A DNA stretch of 5,610 nucleotides from Chloroflexota bacterium (GTDB taxonomy: Bacteria > Chloroflexota > UBA6077 > JACQUR01): the NCBI GenBank assembly GCA_016210245.1, contig JACQUR010000442.1, forward strand, positions 1 through 5,610, in the 5' to 3' direction. Each line of letters begins with the position of its first letter. Positions within the stretch are counted from its first letter, which is position 1. This document shows, piece after piece, positions 5,565-5,610 of this stretch. The notes below the pieces were generated by a model. The model was not told where the DNA came from. It did no database searches and saw nothing but the letters and a program-made list of their open reading frames with translations. A program made the translations under genes and the position numbers.

Positions 5565-5610
5565 GTGACCATCCCGCGACCGCTCGAAACCGGACCACTG
5601 AATAGCCCTG

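Larger units (their letters stand above)
5345..5610. other. Region upstream of the epimerase gene
   Basis: No convincing gene is present. Positions 5345-5448 are unique sequence that should hold the epimerase leader and promoter; no pair of -35/-10 boxes there is good enough to call. Positions 5449-5564 are occupied by GC palindromic repeats. The last 46 nt show nothing recognisable, and any upstream gene lies outside the window. Confidence 0.6.

Overview
The window is a GC-rich bacterial segment made of two blocks that meet tail to tail near position 1740. The left block (+ strand) is the end of a ribosomal RNA operon: the last ~360 nt of 23S rRNA, a 5S rRNA in a long processing stem, an initiator tRNA-fMet(CAT) and a tRNA-Glu(TTC). 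A strong hairpin follows and probably ends the transcript. Next comes a two-gene cassette with its own plausible promoter: a DUF433-like antitoxin and a DUF5615 (PIN-like) putative toxin.

The right block (- strand) reads from the right edge inward: an extended-SDR NAD-dependent epimerase/dehydratase, a GT4-type GT-B glycosyltransferase, and a membrane-anchored GT2 glycosyltransferase of the cellulose/hyaluronan/PNAG synthase type. The two glycosyltransferase genes are 6 nt apart and look translationally coupled. Together the three genes suggest synthesis of a surface polysaccharide or glycoconjugate: the SDR would make or modify a nucleotide sugar and the GTs would transfer sugars at the inner face of the membrane. 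The donor and product cannot be read from sequence.

The unusual part is what lies between the genes. Three spacers carry long inverted repeats whose arms are strings of degenerate 7-nt words, each spacer with its own word set: GGTTGGA/GGTTGAC in the 23S-5S spacer, TGCTGAG/TTCCGAG between the two tRNAs, and AGTCGAC/AGTTCAC between the epimerase and the GT4 gene. A separate GC-rich palindromic repeat (core CCGCCCTGAAGGGCGG) occurs four times in the right block. A fifth repeat, present as two inverted copies, straddles the GT4/GT2 junction and is translated as the C-terminal tail of one protein and the N-terminal extension of the other. I see no CRISPR array, transposase or integrase.

Taxonomy: high GC, a normal bacterial 23S 3' end, a DUF433/DUF5615 pair and a high density of intergenic palindromes would fit Chloroflexota. 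This is an impression, not a demonstration; comparing the 23S fragment with a reference database would settle it.
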